Shown one piece after another: positions 50,043-62,272 of a DNA stretch of 64,000 bases. The position numbers and the translations under genes were made by a program. Each line of letters starts with the position of its first letter. Positions within the stretch are counted from its first letter, which is position 1. The DNA comes from Nannocystis bainbridge (lineage in GTDB: Bacteria; Myxococcota_A; Polyangia; Nannocystales; Nannocystaceae), in assembly GCF_028368995.1 (NCBI RefSeq), contig NZ_JAQNDL010000005.1, positions 630,501 through 694,500 on the forward strand, written 5' to 3'. The notes beneath the pieces were generated by a model that saw only the letters and a program-made list of their open reading frames with translations, was not told the DNA's origin and made no database searches.

Positions 50043-50651
50043 GTGCGCGGCGATCCGACCACCAGACGGCCCAATCCACGCAGTCGAGCGAGCGTCTCGC
50101 CGGCGACGCGCTCGGTGCTGGCGGTGTGCTGCGGCAGCCTCGCCGGCGCCGTGTTCGAGCTCGGCGCCGCCACCACGCTGGTCGGCCGCGGGCCAGGCGT
50201 CGACCTCGTCATCCCGGATCGCGGCGTGTCGCGCAAGCACCTCAAGCTGCTGCGAGGCATCGACCACGGGTTCATGGCCGTCGATCTCGGATCGACCAAT
50301 GGCACGCGGGTCAACGACCTCCCGGTCGAGCTGGTCGCGCTGCGCCACGGCGACCGCATCGGCCTCGGCCCCGACGTGGTGCTGTCGTTCGAGGTCGCGG
50401 GCTCGCCGGAGCTGCAGCGCGTGATGGAACAGGCGCAGGCGCGGCAGGCCGTCGCGGCGCTCAGCGAGCGCGAGGTCGAGGTCGCCCGGCTGGTCGCCGA
50501 GGGTCTCACCAATCAGGCGATCGCCACCCGCCTCGGGATCCGCCCGCGCACCGTCGCCAGCCACCTCGAGCACGTGTACACGCGCCTCGACATCCACTCG
50601 CGCGCCGAGCTGGCGCGGCGGATGGCCGAGGCGGGTCTGCTCGATCGCTGA
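50043..50651 (+). CDS. FHA domain - LuxR-type DNA-binding regulator
   Basis: Predicted transcription regulator of about 202 aa. An FHA domain (about residues 25-120) carries TTLVGRGPGVDLVIPDRGVSRKHL and LGSTNGTRVND, the G-R, S-R-x-H and N-G phosphothreonine-binding elements. A C-terminal LuxR helix-turn-helix (about 140-200) reads LSEREVEVARLVAEGLTNQAIA and VASHLEHVYTRLDI. It should read Ser/Thr-kinase phosphorylation and act on promoters; a Ser/Thr kinase is encoded two genes downstream at 52147. The start is uncertain: GTG 50043 and GTG 50115 are both possible, and upstream codons lie in the low-GC border. Confidence 0.82.
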   Translation: MRGDPTTRRPNPRSRASVSPATRSVLAVCCGSLAGAVFELGAATTLVGRGPGVDLVIPDRGVSRKHLKLLRGIDHGFMAVDLGSTNGTRVNDLPVELVALRHGDRIGLGPDVVLSFEVAGSPELQRVMEQAQARQAVAALSEREVEVARLVAEGLTNQAIATRLGIRPRTVASHLEHVYTRLDIHSRAELARRMAEAGLLDR

Positions 50652-50850
50652 GGCGCGCGCTCGCCCCGGCGAGACGACCGGGATCGGCGTGCGACCCGTG
50701 CCCGCAGGCGCGCTTCCATCGGCAGGATGACCGGGTCGCCGTCCCCGAGTCGGCGCCGCCCCTCCGCTGTTCGATCGATGTCGCGGCGATCCGCGACGGC
50801 TAGGTTCGCGGCGCCGGACGAGGACCACGGGCCCGGCGGGATACCGGTTC

Positions 50851-52143
50851 ATGCACACCTCTCACGTCGAACTCTTCACGCGGCGCTCGGCCGCCTCCAT
50901 CCTCTCCAGCCTGCTGCTCGGCGCGGCGCTGATCGCCCAGGGTTGCGGCGGCGGCGGCAAGTCGGGCGCGCCCGAAGCGTCGCCCGCGGACCAGTTCTGC
51001 GGCTCGCTGTCCGAGTACATCAACGCCTGCGCGGCCGCGGCGAACCCCTGCGACCAGGCCATGGTCGACGATTGTGCCAGCGTCGTCGGCCTCGTCAGCG
51101 ACGGCTTCCTGCGCACCGCGAGCGACTGCATCCAGGGCGGCGGCTCGCCGATCACCTGCCTCGCCGGCGCCATCGGCGGGCTGGCGCCGAGCGCCGCGCA
51201 CGAGGCCTTCGTCGCCCAGTTCTGCGACGAATGTGCGTTCGGCATCGGCGGCTGCGAGGACGTGCTGCTCGGCCGCTCCGAGGGCCCGCCCGAGCTCAAG
51301 GCCGCCAGCGCGCTGGTCCTCCCGCTCGGCGACAGCCTCGTCGACGCGCTCAGGGCCGACTGCGCGAGCGGCCTCGGTTGCCTCGCCACCTTCCCTCAAT
51401 GCGCGCAGAAGGTGCTGGCCCAGCAGGTCATCCCCGAGAACACCCTGCAGTGCCTGCTCGACGGCCTCAGCGGCAAGACGCCGGACGCAGCACCTGTCCC
51501 CGAGGACAGCGCGAGCGCGTGCGGCCTGTCCGGCGGCGAGACCATGGGCGGCCCCGGCTGGACCACCCTGGGCACCGGCAGCGCCAGCGCCTCGGAGGCC
51601 ACGAGCATCAGCGACACCGGCGAGACCGACACCAGTCACAGCACCGACCCTGGCACGACGGAGGGCGAGACCACCGGCACCACCGGCACCACCGGCACCA
51701 CGGGCACCACCGACGGCGACGTGTCGACCACCGCCAGCCCGAGCACCACCACCGGCGACAACCCCGACATGGGCTCGACCGACACCGACGGCTGGGACCA
51801 ACTGTGCGCCGGCCCGTTCAGCGAGCACTCCGAGTGCAGCGCCGGCGGCCCGCTGCCCGAACCATGCACCTGGTGCACCGGCCTGGTCTGCAACTACATC
51901 GACGCGTTCTGCTGCGACTCGCTGTGGGACGACCAGTGCGTGGCGCACGCGAACGAGCGCTGCTCGATGTCCTGCGGCGCGGGCACGCAGCTGTGCGCCC
52001 ACAGCCCGTGCGAGGCCGGGGCGGCGCTGACCCGCGCGTGCTCCGATTGCGTGATGGCCGTGTGCGACAGCCGGCCGGCGTGCTGCGACGTCGCGTGGGA
52101 CGACGAATGCGCGTCGATGGCCTCGGCTTGTGGGATCTGCTGA
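50851..52143 (+). CDS. Cys-rich lipoprotein with Thr-rich linker
   Basis: Exported lipoprotein of 430 aa of unknown role. Signal peptide with lipobox A-Q-G-C, an N-terminal helical domain with scattered Cys (about 45-210), a Ser/Thr/Gly linker (about 230-310) and a C-terminal Cys-rich part with two similar units (CCDSLWDDQCVAHANERC and CCDVAWDDECASMASACG), a repeat type common in Nannocystis-like secretomes. At 51494-51509 a perfect copy of the dispersed palindrome encodes APVPEDSA at the start of the linker. It ends three bases before the kinase-TPR gene, so the two are likely co-transcribed. Confidence 0.8.
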   Translation: MHTSHVELFTRRSAASILSSLLLGAALIAQGCGGGGKSGAPEASPADQFCGSLSEYINACAAAANPCDQAMVDDCASVVGLVSDGFLRTASDCIQGGGSPITCLAGAIGGLAPSAAHEAFVAQFCDECAFGIGGCEDVLLGRSEGPPELKAASALVLPLGDSLVDALRADCASGLGCLATFPQCAQKVLAQQVIPENTLQCLLDGLSGKTPDAAPVPEDSASACGLSGGETMGGPGWTTLGTGSASASEATSISDTGETDTSHSTDPGTTEGETTGTTGTTGTTGTTDGDVSTTASPSTTTGDNPDMGSTDTDGWDQLCAGPFSEHSECSAGGPLPEPCTWCTGLVCNYIDAFCCDSLWDDQCVAHANERCSMSCGAGTQLCAHSPCEAGAALTRACSDCVMAVCDSRPACCDVAWDDECASMASACGIC

Positions 52144-52146
52144 CGC

Positions 52147-55047
<2,901 letters not shown>

Positions 55048-55234
55048 GCCGGCGCTCCAGCCGGCCCGCGAATCATTACCCCATACTCCTATCATTCGCT
55101 CGCGTACCCTCGCCCGCGAGCGGCGCACGCATCGTACATCCTCGGCGTCTTGACACGGCCATGCATGATGGCTCGCCGTTGCCACGATTCCCGTCATCGC
55201 CATGCATCTCTCTCCTCCGTCAGGACCTCAGCCT

Positions 55235-55756
55235 ATGCGTCATCGCCTGACCTACCTCCGCGCCCTGTGCCTCGGCCTGCTCGCGGCCGCGGCGATCGTC
55301 CTCATCCTCGTCGCCGCGAGCGGCAACAACGACGAGCGGCTCGATTGGCTGGTCCTGCTCCCGCTGCTCGCGCTGCTCGGCGTGGCCGTGTTCACCCCGA
55401 GCGCCGGCTGGCCGCGCCGACTGGTCCGCGGCGCGCTCGGCTTCGCCGTCGCCGCGGCCGCGGGGTTCGCCACCTTCGCCGGCCTCGACGCGCTGACCGA
55501 CTGGTTCCACGGCCTGGACCGCGACCTCTTCGTCCTCGCCCTCGTCGTGCTCCACGCGGCCATCCCCGGCGGCATCGCGGCCGCGGCCGACTCGCTGGGC
55601 CGCGGCCTCGCGCTCGCCGGCGGCCTCACGCTCGGCCTCGGCCTCGCCTCCAGGCTCGCGGGCAACGCCCACCCCGGCTACATGATCCTCATCGCCGTCG
55701 GCACCCTCACCGGCGCGCTCGTCAACGCCCTCGATCGCCGCCAGCGCTCGCAGTGA
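55235..55756 (+). CDS. Small multi-pass membrane protein
   Basis: Hydrophobic protein of 173 aa with about five predicted transmembrane helices (LGLLAAAAIVLILVAAS; WLVLLPLLALLGVAVF; ALGFAVAAAAGFATFAGL; LFVLALVVLHAAIPGGIA; MILIAVGTLTGALVNAL). No family is recognised. The ATG at 55235 follows AGGA at a loose distance; an ATG eleven codons earlier is possible. Lies between the kinase and MBL-fold genes on the same strand but with gaps near 190 and 90 bases. Confidence 0.65.
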   Translation: MRHRLTYLRALCLGLLAAAAIVLILVAASGNNDERLDWLVLLPLLALLGVAVFTPSAGWPRRLVRGALGFAVAAAAGFATFAGLDALTDWFHGLDRDLFVLALVVLHAAIPGGIAAAADSLGRGLALAGGLTLGLGLASRLAGNAHPGYMILIAVGTLTGALVNALDRRQRSQ

Positions 55757-55847
55757 CACGCACCGCGACACTGTGGACTCCCCGGAAACACTGCCTGTCC
55801 TCGCACCTGGCTACCCCTGCGCTGCCATCGGCCCCATCGTTCAGGCC

Positions 55848-56876
55848 ATGCAGCGTCGTCGTCCCTCGCCCGCCCTCCTCGCCCTCTTCGTCGCCGGTTG
55901 CGGCGGCGCCAGCACTGAGCAGCCGACCCAGACCTTCCGCGCCTGTGACGGCGCCCCCACCTTCGTCGAGCCCAACCCTGCCTACGCCTGGACCCCCAAC
56001 GCGATCCGCCTCGTCTCCGAGGAGCTCGCGCCTGGCGTGTTCGCCATCTACGACCGCGACGCCGCCGAGCACGGCCCTGCCGGCATCCCCCTGGCCACCA
56101 GCGGCGGCTTCGTCATCGGCGACGACGGCGTGCTCATGGTCGAGAGCATGATCAATCGCCAGCTGTTCTGTCAGGCCGTCGCTCTGGTCCAGGCCGAGAC
56201 CGACACGCCGATCCGCTACGTCGTCAACACCAGCAGCCACGGCGACCACACCTTCGGCAACACATTCCTTCCCGACGATGTCCAGGTCGTCCAGCACACC
56301 AAGACCGCCGACGACATCGCCGCCCACTTCGACGCCGACGTCGCGTTCATGGAGGCCAACTTCGGCGAGGACCAGGGCATCGAGGAGATCGAGCCGGTGA
56401 GCGCCGACGTCCGCGTCGACGACGGCGGCTGGTCGGTCGACCTCGGCGGCGTCACCGTCGAGGCCCGTCACTACGGCTTCGCTCAGACCCATGGCGACCT
56501 GTTCGTCTACGTACCTGACTCCAAGGTCATGTGGACCGGCAACGCCTTTGTCACCGAGGAGCCTGGCATCCCGTGGCTGCTCGCCGGCAACGGCGCCGCC
56601 GCCGAGGTCACCCTCGCCGCCGTGCGCGACTCGCTGCCGGCCGACGCCATCGTCGTGCCCGGCCACGGTCGCCCGCTCACGCCCGCGGCCATGAACTTCT
56701 CGATCGACTACCTGCGCGCCATGATCGGCGGGGTCGAGACCGCCGTCGCCGACGGCCTCGATCTCGAGGCCACCGTCGCGGCCGTCGCCCTGCCCGACTA
56801 TCAGGGCTATGCCCTGTGGGACTGGATTCACAAGCAGGTCAACGTGCCCGGCACCTACGCCGAGCTCAACCCGTGA
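55848..56876 (+). CDS. Metallo-beta-lactamase-fold lipoprotein
   Basis: Exported lipoprotein of 342 aa. Signal peptide with lipobox V-A-G-C, then an MBL fold (about 50-290): FVIGDDGVLMVES, IRYVVNTSSHGDHTFGNTF, ARHYGFAQTHGDLFVYVPDSKVMWTGNAF and VVPGHGRPLTP. The first metal motif is S-S-H-G-D-H where H-x-H-x-D-H is usual, so one zinc ligand is replaced by Ser, while the later His (THGD) and the Asp/Asn-equivalent and PGHG elements remain. It may bind one metal ion or be a changed hydrolase. It converges with and overlaps the LysR gene by eleven bases. Confidence 0.85.
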   Translation: MQRRRPSPALLALFVAGCGGASTEQPTQTFRACDGAPTFVEPNPAYAWTPNAIRLVSEELAPGVFAIYDRDAAEHGPAGIPLATSGGFVIGDDGVLMVESMINRQLFCQAVALVQAETDTPIRYVVNTSSHGDHTFGNTFLPDDVQVVQHTKTADDIAAHFDADVAFMEANFGEDQGIEEIEPVSADVRVDDGGWSVDLGGVTVEARHYGFAQTHGDLFVYVPDSKVMWTGNAFVTEEPGIPWLLAGNGAAAEVTLAAVRDSLPADAIVVPGHGRPLTPAAMNFSIDYLRAMIGGVETAVADGLDLEATVAAVALPDYQGYALWDWIHKQVNVPGTYAELNP

Positions 56877-57771
56877 GCCCGGCCCACGGCGGCTCGCGCA
56901 TGCGCTCGACCAGAAAATCGACGAGCGCCCGCGTCTTCGCCGGCACCCGCGGCGTCGGCGGGTACACGGCGAACACCCCCGTCGGCCAGTGCCACGCCGG
57001 CAGCACCCGCTGCAGCCGACCCGCGCGCAGCTCGGCCGCCGCCAGCAGCACCGGCACGAACACCACCCCGAGCCCCTGCGCCGCCGCCTCGACCAGCATC
57101 GACCCGTGATTGGCGACCATGTGGCCCGTCACGTCGACCTCGACCACCCCGCGCGGCCCCTGCACCTTCCACCGCCCCGGCGCCGCGTGGTGGGCGTAAC
57201 GCAGGCACTCGTGCTGCGCCAGCGCCTCCGGCTCGAGCGGCGTCCCGGCCCGCTCGAGGTAGCGCGGACTGGCCAGCACGATCCGGTCGGTGTTCGCCAG
57301 TCGGCGCGCGATCAGCCGCGCGTCGCCGAGCTCGCCGATCCGCAGCGCCACGTCGAAGCCCTCGCCGATCAGGTCGACCTGGCGATCGAGGAACACCAGC
57401 TCGAGCGACAGCTCGGGGTAGCGCGCCTTGAACTCGGCCAGCACGCCCATCGCTAGCAGCGAGCCGAACGCGTTCGGCACCGTCATTCGCAGCGTCCCTC
57501 GCGGCGCGCTCTGCTGCTCGGCCGCCAGCAGCTCGGCCTCCTCGAGCCCGCGGATCGCCTCGGTGCAGCGCTCGTAGTAGGCACGCCCCAGCTCCGTCAG
57601 CGTCAGCTTGCGCGTGGTCCGGATCAGCAGCCGCGCCCCCAGCCGCTCCTCGAGCCGCGTCACCAGCTTGCTCGCGTACGAGGTCGTGATCCCCAGCCGC
57701 CGCGCCGCCGCCGTGAGGCTGCCGTCCTCGACCACCCGCACGAACACCTCGGCCTCGAAGAGGCGATTCAT
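56866..57771 (-). CDS. LysR-family transcription regulator
   Basis: LysR-type regulator of 301 aa. The N-terminal winged helix-turn-helix reads FVRVVEDGSLTAAARRLGITTSYASKLVTRLE (two overlapping parts), followed by GARLLIRTTRKLTLTELG; the effector domain from residue 90 has the usual alpha-beta pattern (LRMTVPNAFGSLLAMGVLAEF, VDLIGEGFDVALRIG). It should bind a small co-inducer and control a divergent or nearby promoter. The next gene upstream (57831) lies on the same strand, so no divergent target is evident. Confidence 0.92.
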   Translation of the reverse strand: MNRLFEAEVFVRVVEDGSLTAAARRLGITTSYASKLVTRLEERLGARLLIRTTRKLTLTELGRAYYERCTEAIRGLEEAELLAAEQQSAPRGTLRMTVPNAFGSLLAMGVLAEFKARYPELSLELVFLDRQVDLIGEGFDVALRIGELGDARLIARRLANTDRIVLASPRYLERAGTPLEPEALAQHECLRYAHHAAPGRWKVQGPRGVVEVDVTGHMVANHGSMLVEAAAQGLGVVFVPVLLAAAELRAGRLQRVLPAWHWPTGVFAVYPPTPRVPAKTRALVDFLVERMREPPWAGLTG

Positions 57772-57830
57772 GCGTGCAGCCTATCAGCGCGCCGAATTCC
57801 GCGCGAGCGGCCGCGTCCGCGTGCAGGCCC

Positions 57831-58895
57831 TCACTTCTTGCCCTTCGCCGGTGCCCCCACCTTGTCGCCCTTGAGGAACGTGTAGTCCTTGCGCGGCGCC
57901 GCGGCCCCGTCGCGGGTCACGATCGCCTCGGCGAACACCGCCTCGACGCCCCAGCTCTTCTCGAACCGCGGCCCGTCCTGCAGCTGCACGTGCAGATGCG
58001 GCTCGCTCGAGTTACCGCTGTTGCCGCACGCGCCGAGCAGCTGCCCGCGGCGGACCTTGCTGCCCGGCTTGACCTTGATGCTGCCGGGCAGCAAATGCGC
58101 ATAGGCCGAGTGGACCTCGCCCTCGTGGCGAATCACCACCATGTTACCGGGCGCCATGTACGGGTTGAGCTCGCCGATCGGGCTGTCGGGCACGCCGTCG
58201 ATCACCGTGACCACCACCCCGTCGGCCATCGCCAGGATGTCCTGGCCGTACGCATAATAATCAGTGAGCGCGCGGCCGTCGCCCTTGTGCGACTTGCCGG
58301 CCGCGTCGACGACCACCAGGTCGGCGGCGCGTCGCTGCGACGGGTGATCGATGTGGTGGTTGAGCTCCTTGCGATCGCCGCCCCAGAACACCAGCCATTC
58401 GCCGCGGAACGGCAGGCCCAGCGGCGCGCTGCGGACCAGCGGCGGCGCCGAATCCTCGGGCTCGCGCACCAGCATCCCGGCGATCTTGCCCTGCTCGTCG
58501 AGGTTCACCTGCAGCTCCCACTCGCCGCGCTCGGCGATCAGGCGAAAGCGACCGCTGCGCTCGCCGGCCTCGATCGGCGCGACCCCGGTGATGCGGCCGC
58601 GGGCGGCCACCAGCGAGGCGAACATCGGCTCGACCTGCGCCAGCGGGACCGCCTGCTGCATGTCGCGCGAGAAGCGGGCGAACAAGCCCTCGCCGTCGCC
58701 GGCGTTGATCCACTGTACGACCTCGGCCGCGGTCGAGCTCGCTGTCACCGCCGTGGCCGCCGGCTCCACGGGCGCGGGGCCGGGCGCAGGCGCGGCCGCG
58801 GCCACGGGCTCCGGGCAGATCGTCGCCGGCGCGGGCGCGCAGCCGATCGTGGTCATCAGGAGCGTGGTGACGAGCAGGCGCGCGAGCGAACCCAT
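57831..58895 (-). CDS. M23-type peptidase-like lipoprotein with N-terminal DUF3887-like domain
   Basis: Exported lipoprotein of 354 aa. Signal peptide with lipobox T-I-G-C, a Pro/Ala linker, then a DUF3887-like domain (about 60-150: VVQWINAGDGEGLFARFS...GERSGRFRLIAERG) and a C-terminal M23/LytM fold (about 190-330) with NHHIDHPSQRRAADLVVVDA, YGQDILAMADGVVV and GNSGNSSEPHLHVQLQDG. The zinc motifs are H-x3-D (HIDHPSQ/AADL region) and H-x-H (HLHV). It could cut peptidoglycan cross-links. ATG 58895 or 58904 are both possible starts. Confidence 0.83.
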   Translation of the reverse strand: MGSLARLLVTTLLMTTIGCAPAPATICPEPVAAAAPAPGPAPVEPAATAVTASSTAAEVVQWINAGDGEGLFARFSRDMQQAVPLAQVEPMFASLVAARGRITGVAPIEAGERSGRFRLIAERGEWELQVNLDEQGKIAGMLVREPEDSAPPLVRSAPLGLPFRGEWLVFWGGDRKELNHHIDHPSQRRAADLVVVDAAGKSHKGDGRALTDYYAYGQDILAMADGVVVTVIDGVPDSPIGELNPYMAPGNMVVIRHEGEVHSAYAHLLPGSIKVKPGSKVRRGQLLGACGNSGNSSEPHLHVQLQDGPRFEKSWGVEAVFAEAIVTRDGAAAPRKDYTFLKGDKVGAPAKGKK

Positions 58896-59002
58896 GGCCG
58901 ACATCAAACACCGACGCGCGCGCCCGGGCAAGCGGTTTTACGCGCCCGGCGCACCGACCCGCGGCCTGGCGGTCCGCCCCCGATTCGAGCTGTCCCTCGC
59001 AC

Positions 59003-59032
59003 CATGCCCTTCAGGACATGCCCTTCGGGACA
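59003..59032. repeat. Degenerate dispersed palindrome copies
   Basis: CATGCCC-TTCA-GGACATG and the overlapping TGCCC-TTC-GGGACA are imperfect copies, with TGCCC replacing TGTCC in one arm. They lie in the gap between the M23-type lipoprotein and the end of the IgGFc-binding-like gene. Confidence 0.45.
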
Positions 59033-59047
59033 CCTCACGGCCATGGT

Positions 59048-60952
59048 TCAGCCCGGCGGGATCACCAGGTCCGTCAGCGCGATCGCGTTGCCGCCGGCCG
59101 GGTAAGCGTACGACGAATAGCTGTCGAGGCCCCACACCACCAGGCCGAACTTGCCCTCGCTCTCGGCGGTCTGCTGGCCGTTGGTGCAGCCACCCACCCC
59201 GACGTCGGCGCGGATCAGATCGACGGTCGTGACCTCGAAGCGGCCGTCGCCGCCGACCGGCTGCCAGCCGCCGATCGTGCCGAGGCAACCGACCGTGACA
59301 TCTTTAAAACCGTCGCCGTCGTCGACGCGCGTGACCACCAGGTTCGTGGTCGCGAACGACGGGTCGGTGAAGAAGATGTATTCCTGGAGGAACTGCGCCG
59401 GCGGCAGCAAGATCACCCACTCCTCGTCGCCGAGCAATTGCTGGAACCCCATCGCCGTCGCGCCCGGCCGCGTCCCGCCGGGCAGGTTGCAGGTGTCCAT
59501 GACTTGCGACAACACGAACGGGTGGTCCTCGTCCTGGCTGCGGATCTGGAACGAGCCGGTGGCCGCGAAGTCGACCACCTGCCCCTGCGCCAGGCTGGCC
59601 GGGGCGCCTGGCACCGGCGGGTCGTACGTCAGCGTCGTGCCGTCGACCGCCCCGACCACCCGGTACTCGATCTCTTCCGGCGCCAGATCGGCGCGGCGCG
59701 TCTCGTAGGCGCCGGCCACGTATTCGTAGCCGAGCGCGGTGACGGCGTGGTTCTGCTGATGCGTCGCCTCGCCGCCCGGGGCCATCATCGGCTGCAGGCG
59801 CAGGAACCGGTTGCCGGTGTGCAGCGCCACCGGCTTGTCGCTGAGAATCAGCGTACCCGACGCATCGCCGGCCCCGGCCCCGACCTCCCATTGCACATAC
59901 TCGCCGGCATTGACCGTGAACGCCTTGACCACGTCCTTCGCCGCGCCCTCGAGGTCCGGCCCCGGCTCGAGGTCGGCCGTCGCGCGGATCTCCACGTTCG
60001 TCCCGTCCTCCGCCCCGACCACCTGTAGCCACAGCGGCCCCGGCGGCTCGAACGTGCCCGCGGGCGGCATCACTGCCACGTAGTTGGTGCCCCACGCGCT
60101 GGTCGGGAACAGCAATTCGGCGCTCGGGATGTACGAGAAGGCGCCGCCGAACGGGGCGATGTCATAGGCCGTCAGCGGGATGTCCGAGGTCACGTGAAAG
60201 TTGAGGCCGCGGCCCGAAGCGTCGACCTGGGTCGCCGCGCCCGCGGCGTCGGGCACCGGGCAATTGAGCGACGCCATGGTCTCGGGGTGGATCGAATTGG
60301 GGTGACTCGAGAGGAACAGCACCGCGACCTCGCCGGGCGCGAGGCCGGTCGCCGCCACCGGCGGCCACTGCTCCGGCGCCTGCCCCGGCGTGACCACGCG
60401 AGCGAACGTACCGAGGTCGAACGCCGCGCCGTCACGCGACACCTCGATCTTGGCCGGGTGCCCCCAGCTATTGGTCACGAACGCCGCGAAGCACGGCGGC
60501 GTCGGCAAGAACGGCGAGGTCGGCGGCGTCGGGATCTGGAAATCGCAGCCGAAGTTGGCCTTGCTCGCGCCCGCGGCCGCACACGCCGGCACGCACGCCG
60601 CGTCGGCGCAGCCCTGATCGGTCGCGCACGTCTCGACGACCTGCCCGGCGCCGTCGACGATCGCGTGCAGGTCGGGGCTGCACTGCAGCGTCTTCGGCAA
60701 GTCGGGCGCGCCGCCGAGGTCGAAGATCGGGCCCGAGTCGCCGGTGCTCGACGTCGTCGGCGCCGAGTCGCTGCCGCTGCTGGTCGGCCCCGTCGTGCTG
60801 CCGTCGCTGCCCTCGCTGGTGGCGGTCGGCATCGTCGCGGTGGCCGTGGTGGTCGCCGAAGCGCCCGTCGTGGCGCTGTCGGCGGGTCGACCGTCGTCCC
60901 CGCAGGCGACGAGCAACGGGACCATCACCACGGCAGCGTTCAGGCGATTCAT
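59048..60952 (-). CDS. IgGFc-binding-like surface lipoprotein
   Basis: Exported lipoprotein of 634 aa. Signal peptide with lipobox L-V-A-C, a Ser/Thr/Gly linker (about 20-75), then a long beta-rich region resembling the IgGFc-binding N-terminal domain (PF17517-like): ASLNCPVP, FHVTSDIPLTAYDIAPFGGAF, WGTNYVAVMPP, ALGYEYVAGAY and LPPAQFLQEYIFFTDPSF. Cys pairs suggest disulfides. Proteins of this type are common in myxobacterial secretomes and are thought to act in adhesion or predation; no direct evidence here. The ATG at 60952 is chosen for the signal peptide. Confidence 0.82.
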   Translation of the reverse strand: MNRLNAAVVMVPLLVACGDDGRPADSATTGASATTTATATMPTATSEGSDGSTTGPTSSGSDSAPTTSSTGDSGPIFDLGGAPDLPKTLQCSPDLHAIVDGAGQVVETCATDQGCADAACVPACAAAGASKANFGCDFQIPTPPTSPFLPTPPCFAAFVTNSWGHPAKIEVSRDGAAFDLGTFARVVTPGQAPEQWPPVAATGLAPGEVAVLFLSSHPNSIHPETMASLNCPVPDAAGAATQVDASGRGLNFHVTSDIPLTAYDIAPFGGAFSYIPSAELLFPTSAWGTNYVAVMPPAGTFEPPGPLWLQVVGAEDGTNVEIRATADLEPGPDLEGAAKDVVKAFTVNAGEYVQWEVGAGAGDASGTLILSDKPVALHTGNRFLRLQPMMAPGGEATHQQNHAVTALGYEYVAGAYETRRADLAPEEIEYRVVGAVDGTTLTYDPPVPGAPASLAQGQVVDFAATGSFQIRSQDEDHPFVLSQVMDTCNLPGGTRPGATAMGFQQLLGDEEWVILLPPAQFLQEYIFFTDPSFATTNLVVTRVDDGDGFKDVTVGCLGTIGGWQPVGGDGRFEVTTVDLIRADVGVGGCTNGQQTAESEGKFGLVVWGLDSYSSYAYPAGGNAIALTDLVIPPG

Positions 60953-61219
60953 CGCATGCGAGTACATCGCCGCCGCGCAGGTGGTCAAGGGGCCAGCATC
61001 GGCGGGCCAGTGAACTTCGCAAGCGCGCGACGAGGGTGCGCGCGACCGCGACGCTCGCACGCGCGCCCGTGTGACTCCCGGTGCGCAACGGGCCGCACAT
61101 GGCGGGGCGCGAGCACCGGGCCGCGTATGGCTCGCGCATCGAGCAGCGCGCTGCGCCGAATTCACGTTCGCGTCACGCGCTGCATGCAGGCCGAGGCCGC
61201 CTCACGTGCCCGGCCACCA

Positions 61220-62074
61220 TCACGCGTCGCGTCGCAGGCGGGCCACGATCGCCGCCACCAGCCGCGCCAGCGCCGGCGGGTGTTCGGCGAGGTACAGCGA
61301 CGGCTCGATCAACTCCAGCTCCATGACCCGCGGCGCCCCGGCGTCGTCGCGGACCACGTCGACCCGCGCGTAGAGCAGCTGATCGGCGAGCGGCGCCAGC
61401 GCGGCCTCGGCGAGCTGGCGCTCGTCGTCGGCGATCGGCAGGGCCTCGGACACGCGCTCGTGGTCGCCGGCGAAGCGGGCGGTCTTGCGGATCGCATGCG
61501 TCAGCGCGCCGTCGATCCAGATCAACGCGCGCTCGCCGGGCTCCTCGACCGCGCGCATATACGGCTGCACCATCATGTCGCGCAGGGCGACGTCGGCGGC
61601 GAGGCGGTCCTGGCTGGCGGCAGCGGCCGCGCGATCGACCCGCCACGTGCCCAGCGAGGCGGCCGAGATGGCAGGCTTGACGACCGCGCGGTCCCACCCG
61701 CGCGCGTCGAGCAGCGCCGCCAGCCCGGGCGCCGCGCCGCGATCGAGGTGAATCGTATCGACCACCGCGACCCCGCGCGCCACCAGCCGCTCCAGATAGC
61801 GCTTGTGATAGTTGTCCTCGAGGACAGGCAGCGGATTGAACAATCGCGTGACCGCGGCGACCCGCCGGGCCCACGCCAGGAAGTCGTCCGGGTGGTGCGG
61901 GTAATTCCAGGTCGAGCGCAGCACGCACAGCGAGGCCTCGTGCCAGGCGGCCGCGGGGTCGTCCCACGCGAGCACCCGCGCCCCCACGCCGGCCTGCGCC
62001 AGGGCTGCCACCAGCAGCGCCTCGTCAGGATCGGGCTCGGGCTTGTGGAGGCAGGTGGCGATGGCGACGTGCAT
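61220..62074 (-). CDS. ATP-grasp family enzyme
   Basis: Predicted ATP-dependent carboxylate ligase of 284 aa of the RimK/glutathione-synthetase-like group. Features are an N-terminal Rossmann-like part (VLRSTWNYPHHPDDFLAWARRV), the ATP-binding lysine region AVVKPAISAASLGTWRV, the glycine/acid-rich QPYMRAVEEPGERALIWI and the Mg-binding MELELIEPSLYL. It would join a carboxylate to an amine through an acylphosphate. Inside it, 61813-61826 is a perfect TGTCCTCGAGGACA palindrome encoding part of PVLEDNY, the same peptide type as in the GTPase array. Start ATG at 62074; the longer frame is not supported. Confidence 0.85.
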   Translation of the reverse strand: MHVAIATCLHKPEPDPDEALLVAALAQAGVGARVLAWDDPAAAWHEASLCVLRSTWNYPHHPDDFLAWARRVAAVTRLFNPLPVLEDNYHKRYLERLVARGVAVVDTIHLDRGAAPGLAALLDARGWDRAVVKPAISAASLGTWRVDRAAAAASQDRLAADVALRDMMVQPYMRAVEEPGERALIWIDGALTHAIRKTARFAGDHERVSEALPIADDERQLAEAALAPLADQLLYARVDVVRDDAGAPRVMELELIEPSLYLAEHPPALARLVAAIVARLRRDA

Positions 62075-62212
62075 GGTCGGCGCAGGATAGCCGAAATCGC
62101 GCGCGAGCGGGCCTGGTCCTGTCCGCCTGCTCAGGCCGCCGCGCACCGGCCTCGCGCGGACCTCGCGGAGCGCCCGGAGGCGAGCACCGTCCCCGTCGCC
62201 AATGCTGGCAGA

Positions 62213-62226
62213 TGTCCCAAAGGACA
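62213..62226. repeat. Dispersed palindrome copy between ATP-grasp and lipoprotein genes
   Basis: TGTCC-CAAA-GGACA, a perfect five-base stem with a four-base loop, 46 bases beyond the stop of the lipoprotein gene that ends at 62273 on the minus strand. Confidence 0.6.
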
Positions 62227-62272
62227 CCTTATCTGCGGCCGGCAGGTGCACGCCCCGTCGCAGCGCCCCCGC

